A stretch of DNA of 64,000 bases, taken from positions 37,388,501 through 37,452,500 of the forward strand of contig JAKSXM010000007.1 in NCBI GenBank assembly GCA_022575985.1. Reading direction: 5' to 3'. Both the position numbers and the translations under genes were made by a program. The notes below the pieces were generated by a model. That model was given only the letters and a program-made list of their open reading frames with translations. It was not told the DNA's origin and made no database searches. Below, piece after piece: positions 58,870-64,000 of this stretch (positions are counted from its first letter, which is position 1; every line of letters starts with the position of its first letter). This DNA comes from Anagrus nilaparvatae. Lineage: Eukaryota > Arthropoda > Insecta > Hymenoptera > Mymaridae.

Positions 58870-59285
58870 ATGAGGTTATGTTAGGTTTAAAGTTTTTAGG
58901 TTTAGTTTTTATCTTTAAACTATTTCTTATGAGGTTATGTTAGGTTTAAATTATTGTTTTTATTTTAATTCTGACCCATGAGGTTGTTTAAGGTTAAATA
59001 TTTTTAGGTATAGTTTTTTTCTTTAAACTATTACCCATGAGGTTAAGTTAGGTTTAAAGTTTGTATTTATTGTTTTTATTTTAATTTTGACCCATGAGGT
59101 TATGTTAAGATTTAATGTCTTTAGTTATAGCTTTTTTCTTTGAACTGTGACCTGTTATGTTACGTTTAATTTTGTTAGGTATAGTTTTTTCTTTAATCTA
59201 TGACCCATCAGGTTATGTTAGGTTTAATGTTTATAGGTATAGTTTTTATCTTTAAATTATTACCTATGAGGTTATGTTACCTTGT
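58870..59285. repeat. Degenerate tandem array of ATGAGGTTATGTTAGGTTTA units
   Basis: Eight units begin ATGAGGTTATGTTAGGTTTA or a near variant at about 58870, 58928, 58978, 59037, 59094, 59154, 59207 and 59266. Spacing alternates around 50-60 bp, and units end with either TATCTTTAAACTATT or ATTTTAATTTTGACCC, so a ~110-bp dimeric higher-order unit is likely. It starts ~150 bp upstream of the Transib ATG. Confidence 0.8.
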
Positions 59286-59989
59286 ATTTCGTCATCTTGT
59301 ATTATAAATTACAGAATTTATATTAAATTTTATGCAACTATATACTTGATAAACAAAGTTAGTGAGCAAGAAACTCTTAACTAACAAACACTTATCATTT
59401 TTTGAAGAATTGGATTTTTATATCTGTCATATTGAATCCTCCATCTTGTTTTTAAATTAATTTTGTTCAGTAACTCAAAAAATTCCAACAAATTTAATTA
59501 GCACTCAAACAAACTATTTTAGAGAAAATTATGTTTTTTATCTATTCAAGGACGAAACTGATTGCCGCCATGTTGGATCCGCCATAATGGAATTTGGAAA
59601 AATAAATTATCACTATCAAATTTGGGATTAGCATACCCAAAAATCCTATAAAAATAACTTTCTTAGAAATTTATTTACTAAATGTTTATTTTGATGAATT
59701 ACATCTGCCATATAGGTTCCGCCATATTGAATTACAAAATTTTTAAATTTTAATTAAATATTGATAATTTTATAAACAATATTTATTAAAAATCATCATT
59801 AATTATTTTAGCTATTCATTTTACATCTTTTTTTGGGAAATTTTTGATTTTTATAACAATTTTTTATCCGCCATATTGAATCTGACATCTTGGATTTATG
59901 AAATTCAAAATTCCGCCCCGCTTAAATAAAAGCCTATTCACTAAGGATGATTAAAAAAAAAAAATTAATCATTTTCAATGATACCAGTC
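59286..59989. repeat. CCGCCAT-containing modules (inverted orientation)
   Basis: No gene. CCGCCAT occurs at 59565, 59579, 59719 and 59868, so the main spacing is 140-149 bp. These are the reverse of the ATGGCGG modules at 14.5 kb and in foldback H, with similar AT-rich linkers. Confidence 0.5.
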
Positions 59990-60306
59990 CTAGGAACTGT
60001 CGTTTGAACAAAAATATTGCCTAGCGTCCCTCGATAAGTTCCAAAACGGATGATTACTTTCGTCATCCCCACAGCTACTTTCCAGAGCAGCATGAATCTG
60101 AAAAACAAAATTTTAGAAAAATAATAAGAAAAGAAAATTAATTAATATATAAAGTAAAATCAATTATTATAAAAAAGCAAATGCAAATTAACTTTTTTAC
60201 TTACTTTAGGCAAAAACAGATTAATGTGTTGAACTATGTAATCGTGGTCTGGGTGGTTTATGAAACCACAGTAGCCAAGCTTTTTTAATTCTTTTGATCT
60301 ACACAT
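59990..60306 (-). CDS. Possible two-exon small gene, 69 residues
   Basis: Exon 1 (60306-60205) starts ATG with MCRSKELKKLGYCGFINHPD and ends on a codon boundary at CCTAAA|GTAAGT, a consensus donor. A 107-bp intron ends TTTTTCAG at 60098. Exon 2 (60097-59990) continues in phase, IHAALESSCGDDESNHPFWN, to TAG at 59992-59990. Codons are less AT-biased than in the flanks. The frame upstream of the ATG is open (lysine-rich), so earlier coding is possible. No family recognised. A retained internal piece of a transposon gene is an alternative; the exact splice signals argue for a real transcript. Confidence 0.4.
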
Positions 60307-60557
60307 TTTTTTTTTCTTCTCTTTTTCGCTTTTAATAAAACTTTTAATAAAACAACTGATAATTAACTTTTTTTTCGCGGTCAATTTATACAAAATTAAG
60401 TAGGCTACCCCACGCATCAATTTTTTTTTGATCACATTTTTTTTTTAATGCATTTATTACATATATAATATATATATCAAATATACATATTCTTATATAT
60501 AAAAATAATTTTATAATTTTCTTTTACTATTATCTATTATTTTAAAATGAAATTGTT
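60307..60557. other. AT-rich leader upstream of gag-like ORF
   Basis: Very AT-rich with TATA-repeats. No LTR end or primer-binding site of the downstream Gypsy element was recognised. Confidence 0.35.
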
Positions 60558-61088
60558 ATGTCGAAACCCAATTCACAAGGTCCTATAACTAGATCAAAAT
60601 CTCAACAATTAGCCACAAATCAAAATTTAACAGATAATACACAACCTTCTGGTTCTAAATTAAACAAAAGTATCCAATCAACAAAAGATTTTGTTAAAGG
60701 ACTTTTAACCTCAAAAAATAAAAATACAACAATAACTGAAAAATCTGAAACTTCAAAAATTGACAAATCTCAAATATCCCTACCAATGAATAATACATTT
60801 ACGACAAATAATATTGTATTGCAAGAACAAAACTCAACTATTTTTGAAAACAATAATAATTTTTTAACGTCGTCCCCAACAAATAAAGAACAAACGTATC
60901 AACCATTAACATCACTTATTGACAGCCCAATTTTAGACAATACAACCCCCATAATACCACAAAAGACATCAAATAGTGAACGGATTCTTGAAAATACTAG
61001 CGAATTATTAAATACTAGAGAAATACAAGTAAGACAAGATCTTTTTAGGCTTGCAGAACAAAACCTTGACAAGAATAGAATAGAATAG
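60558..61088 (+). pseudogene. Gag N-terminal part of a Gypsy element
   Basis: 176 residues from ATG 60558, rich in Ser, Thr, Asn and Gln (GPITRSKSQQLATNQNL), with a charged end (IQVRQDLFRLAEQNLDKNR). It runs into a GAATA microsatellite and stops there, in another frame from the downstream gag. It is best read as the N-terminal extension of the same Gag, disconnected by expansion of the microsatellite. Confidence 0.55.
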
Positions 61089-61182
61089 AATAGAATACAA
61101 TAGAATAGAATATTAATTATATTAATAATATTAATAATATTAATACAATACAATAGAATACAATATTAATAATTTTAATACA
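61073..61182. repeat. (GAATA)n / (TTAATAATA)n microsatellite
   Basis: AGAATAGAATAGAATAGAAT is followed by TTAATAATATTAATAATA and another ATAGAATACAATA stretch. It breaks the gag reading frame. Confidence 0.85.
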
Positions 61183-61185
61183 GAT

Positions 61186-62541
61186 ATGGCACAAAAAAAC
61201 CAAACTTTTGAACTAAAATTTGCATTAGACAGTATTCAAAATTTCGATGGACAAACACCTGACGTATTTACTTGGCTTAAACAGATAGAAAGAGCCAAAA
61301 ATACCTAACCTCAAGCACATTGGCCAATGCTTTTACGATTATTACATTACAAAATTACCGGAACAGCATATGATTCAATTTTAAACATAGGGTTCGAATC
61401 AATTCCTGAATTTACACATCATTTCGAAAGATTATTCAGTAAAAATATAGACTATCTCGATTTGTCAAATAAAATTGGAAATATATATCAATTTAAAGGT
61501 GAAACTGTCTTAAGCTACCAACTAAGATTAGAAGAATTACTCAATAAAACAAAGAAAGCCTACGAGGCAAATATAGGAAATGCCCCCAACGCCGCCATTT
61601 TAATAGAAACATTTAACGCACAAATTACCCAAATAGCGAAAAATAGATTTAAAAGAGGTCTTCTACCGGAAATAGAATGTAAATTAGGCTTGGAAACAGA
61701 ATTACTTACAATCGGTGAAATCGCTAAAAAAGCAGCAATAATTGAAGACTATTTAGAAAAATACAAAGAAATGAGACATGAAGTCCAACCTATACTTAAA
61801 AATGAAACTAAAACTGAACTAATTAACACAATTAATCTAGAAAAATGCGAAAAATGTTTCTCTACCGACCACAAATTAGAAAATTGCCCAAAAACAGTTC
61901 AAGAAAATGTTAATAATTTACAGGAACAAGTAGAAACTCTATGTTCAACAATAGAAAAAACAGTCCTATTTTTTCAAGATAAAAATAGCCAAAAAGAAGT
62001 AAACTCAGAAAATAGTCAAAAATTTTGCCAAAATCACCCCAAAAGTCAAACACATAATACTAGCGAATGTAATAAAGGAAATTCTAAAAATAATTCAAAT
62101 CAAAATAACCAAAGAAATTTTCAGTCCAATAATCAAAACAATAATTCAAGATATGCCCAAAATAGACGTTATAACAATTACAACAATAATAATAATAGAA
62201 ATACTAATAATCAAAACTATAACCAAAACCGCTCATACAATAATAACACTCGTCATAATTATAATAACCAAAATAACAATCAAAATAACTATCAAAATAG
62301 AAATAACGGGTATAGACCAAGAAATAATAATCAAAATTATCAAAAAGGCTGCACATTTTCCGGCAACCCTTATCACAGCGTAAATAACTGTGCCCAATTT
62401 CAACCTTCGCAAATTCAGGGAAACTGTTTACCAGCCCTTATGGGGTTACAGGGATCTGGTCAAATACAAACCCCACAACAGTTTTCAACCCAAGGACAAC
62501 AACAGCAAGCATTGCCCATCAATTTCAATCTAACCCAATAA
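61186..62541 (+). pseudogene. gag: Gypsy gag: capsid and Asn-rich nucleocapsid
   Basis: ATG 61186 begins FDGQTPDVFTWLKQIERAKN; a TAA at 61306-61308 interrupts, and the frame continues from 61327 with a capsid-like region (AYDSILNIGFESIPEFTHHF; FKGETVLSYQLRLEELL) as in Ty3/Gypsy Gags. A CCHC knuckle CEKCFSTDHKLENC (about residue 175 after the stop) is perfect. A second, CQNHPKSQTHNTSEC, has a His for a Cys, and the last, CTFSGNPYHSVNNC, has Ser in place of the second Cys. Between them lies a ~110-residue Asn/Gln/Tyr/Arg-rich tract. The end overlaps the pol frame (-1). Confidence 0.85.
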
Positions 62542-64000
62542 AAATACACAACATTTTAACATTCAATACAATAAACAAAATTCCAGTTTTAAAATTTTCC
62601 GACCAAAAAAGCAAATTAAGATGCTTACTTCTGGATACGGGAGCGAGTTTGTCTGTGATACATGAATCTTGCATCCCAACAATAAATATACCATACATAA
62701 ACAAAAATGAAATAGTAATTATTACAGGAATTTCATCTAAAACGATAAAAACGACAGGGACTTACAATATCTCACTATATGGATTACCATGCAAATTTCA
62801 TATAGTACAAAATGACTTTGCCGTAAAATCAGTACACGGAATTTTAGGAAGTGATTTTCTGGACGAAAACAAAGTAAAAATTGACTATGAAAAGAAAACC
62901 GTAACTATAAAAAACAAAGAAATGCCCTTCTTTTATAAAAATGATATAGAACAAGAAATTTTAGATTCAAATTCATCAAATATTTCAAATATACAGGGAA
63001 ATGTGCACGTAAAAAATGCCAGCATTGGAAATTCTACATTAACAGAAATTAAAGCTGCAGTTTGGCCAACCGCAGAAGTAGTTAAAACTGATGTAGAACT
63101 AGTAGATCCAAACATTTCTCTATCAAGACACCCTAGTTTTAAAAAAAATAGATCCCGCAAAATTAATTATTTTAAGGTCAAGGAAAATGACACAAATTCT
63201 TTTGATAAAAATATAAACGAAATTTTAAGTATTTCAGAATGCACTAATCAGCAAAAAGCTAGCAATAACATCCAAAATGCTGATGCAAGCACATTTTGTC
63301 ATACTGATGAAGTAGCTACTTTAAATTATGAAAAAGAATTACATAATATGTTAAATAATATTAAAAATGATGAACAAGATATCTTAAAAACAAATACATT
63401 AAATTATGCAATAAAAAATGACAATTTTGATGAAATAAATAATATTTTAATAAATGATATAATTTAAAACAATACATTTTGTAATACATATACATTACAA
63501 AATAATGCAGATATTCTTAATACATCGTACGATATAAATACATTTTGTAATACAGATACATTACAAAATAATGCAGATATTCTTAATACATCGTACGATA
63601 TAAATACATTTTTTAATACATACACATTACAAAAAAATAAAAAATTATTAAATAATGATACAATAATTAAAAATATTGCCAAAATATATAACATAAACTT
63701 AAAACAAAAACCTATCGAAGTATTTGATGAATCTACATTTATAAATAATGATATTAATATAAACATAAACAATGAAATTAATAATTACGAAATTAAAAAT
63801 AAAAAACTAAACTTTACTGATTTTATAAATTTTTCCGAAGAAAAATACGAGCAATTTTTAAGTTACTTAAAAGAAAATGAACCAGAAGATCACTCCCCTG
63901 AGTATATACAAACAATAATGAGCCAAGAAGCCTTCCCTTTAACTTACCTAGACCACATTGAACAGAAAAACAAAAGAATTACAAAATTTGAAAATGAAAT
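62535..64000 (+). pseudogene. pol: Gypsy pol, N-terminal part, runs off window
   Basis: Frame -1 to gag. The protease core CLLLDTGASLSVIHES (62620-62670) has the DTGA catalytic motif; the flap and GILGSDFLDENKVKIDY follow. Then comes a long Asn/Asp-rich linker. One TAA at 63465-63467 interrupts; the same frame continues through in-frame 66-bp repeats and a charged region to the window edge without another stop (FINFSEEKYEQFLSYLKENE near 63835). RT has not yet begun, so the linker is unusually long for Gypsy pol. No ATG is used; -1 frameshifting within the short gag/pol overlap is expected. Confidence 0.8.
63471..63640 (+). repeat. In-frame 66-bp tandem repeat in pol
   Basis: Units 63471-63536 and 63537-63602 are almost identical (one codon differs: TAT versus GAT), with a partial third to about 63635. 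Each encodes 22 residues, NTFCNT(Y/D)TLQNNADILN plus TSYDI. The period is divisible by three, so the pol frame is maintained. Confidence 0.9.

Noticed and set aside
58870..59285. Telomere-like TTAGG repeats
   Set aside because: GTTAGGTTT occurs once per ~55-bp unit, not as consecutive pentamers, so this is not an interstitial telomere.
1..64000. CRISPR arrays, bacterial operons, Shine-Dalgarno sites
   Set aside because: The window is eukaryotic; the repeats lack regular spacer architecture.

Overview
This is eukaryotic DNA, most likely from an insect with a very AT-rich genome. The long A/T runs, absence of dense operon-like coding, non-LTR, LTR and Penelope-like retroelements, and DNA transposons with target-site duplications all say so. 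I infer an arthropod, and the low GC would suit for example some parasitoid wasps, but nothing here names the species. No clear host gene is present. The window is a transposon graveyard with several nesting levels. No rRNA, ordinary tRNA gene or CRISPR array was seen.

Layout. 1-2.8 kb: AT-rich repeats, a perfect 36-bp hairpin and a broken gag fragment. 2.8-14.2 kb: one large foldback (element D) whose arms are interrupted by a 5-kb CACTG element (C, itself hit by a Penelope-like retroelement), two smaller CACTG elements (B and E) and a solo LTR. The opposite arm preserves the empty site of B, C and the LTR. 14.2-17.4 kb: partial inverted copies of the same families. 18.0-23.0 kb: a full-length but frameshifted non-LTR retrotransposon. 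23.2-25.8 kb: a solo LTR carrying a 1.67-kb foldback; a second copy of that LTR without the foldback lies at 45.6-46.5 kb. 26.6-34.9 kb: an 8.4-kb element (A) with ~0.5-kb TIRs of the CACTG family, containing a young Ty3/Gypsy element with nearly identical LTRs. 35.4-36.6 kb: another foldback (H). A, with its passengers, and H sit in one copy of a repeat (R2) whose intact copy lies at 16.7-17.4 kb. 37.9-41.4 kb: a hAT-like MITE and a 2-kb TIR element. 42.0-44.8 kb: a 5'-truncated, GC-rich R1-clade LINE with a 14-bp duplication and poly(A) tail. 47.1-49.9 kb: a LINE that lost its RT core by internal deletion. 50.6-52.5 kb: a solo LTR inside an unrecognised ORF, twin hairpin repeats and a possible primer-binding site. 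56.1-60.3 kb: a GC-rich possible terminal exon, a Transib (RAG1-like) transposase pseudogene, a degenerate tandem array and a possible two-exon mini-gene. 60.6-64.0 kb: gag and the start of pol of a second Ty3/Gypsy element running off the window.

The genes do not form a pathway; they are replication and transposition genes of independent elements, nearly all broken. The most informative signals are intra-window empty/filled site pairs, the CACTG...CAGTG family with 2-bp duplications (best fit: CACTA/CMC-type), and foldbacks built from ~130-160 bp modules, one class carrying an ATGGCGG core.
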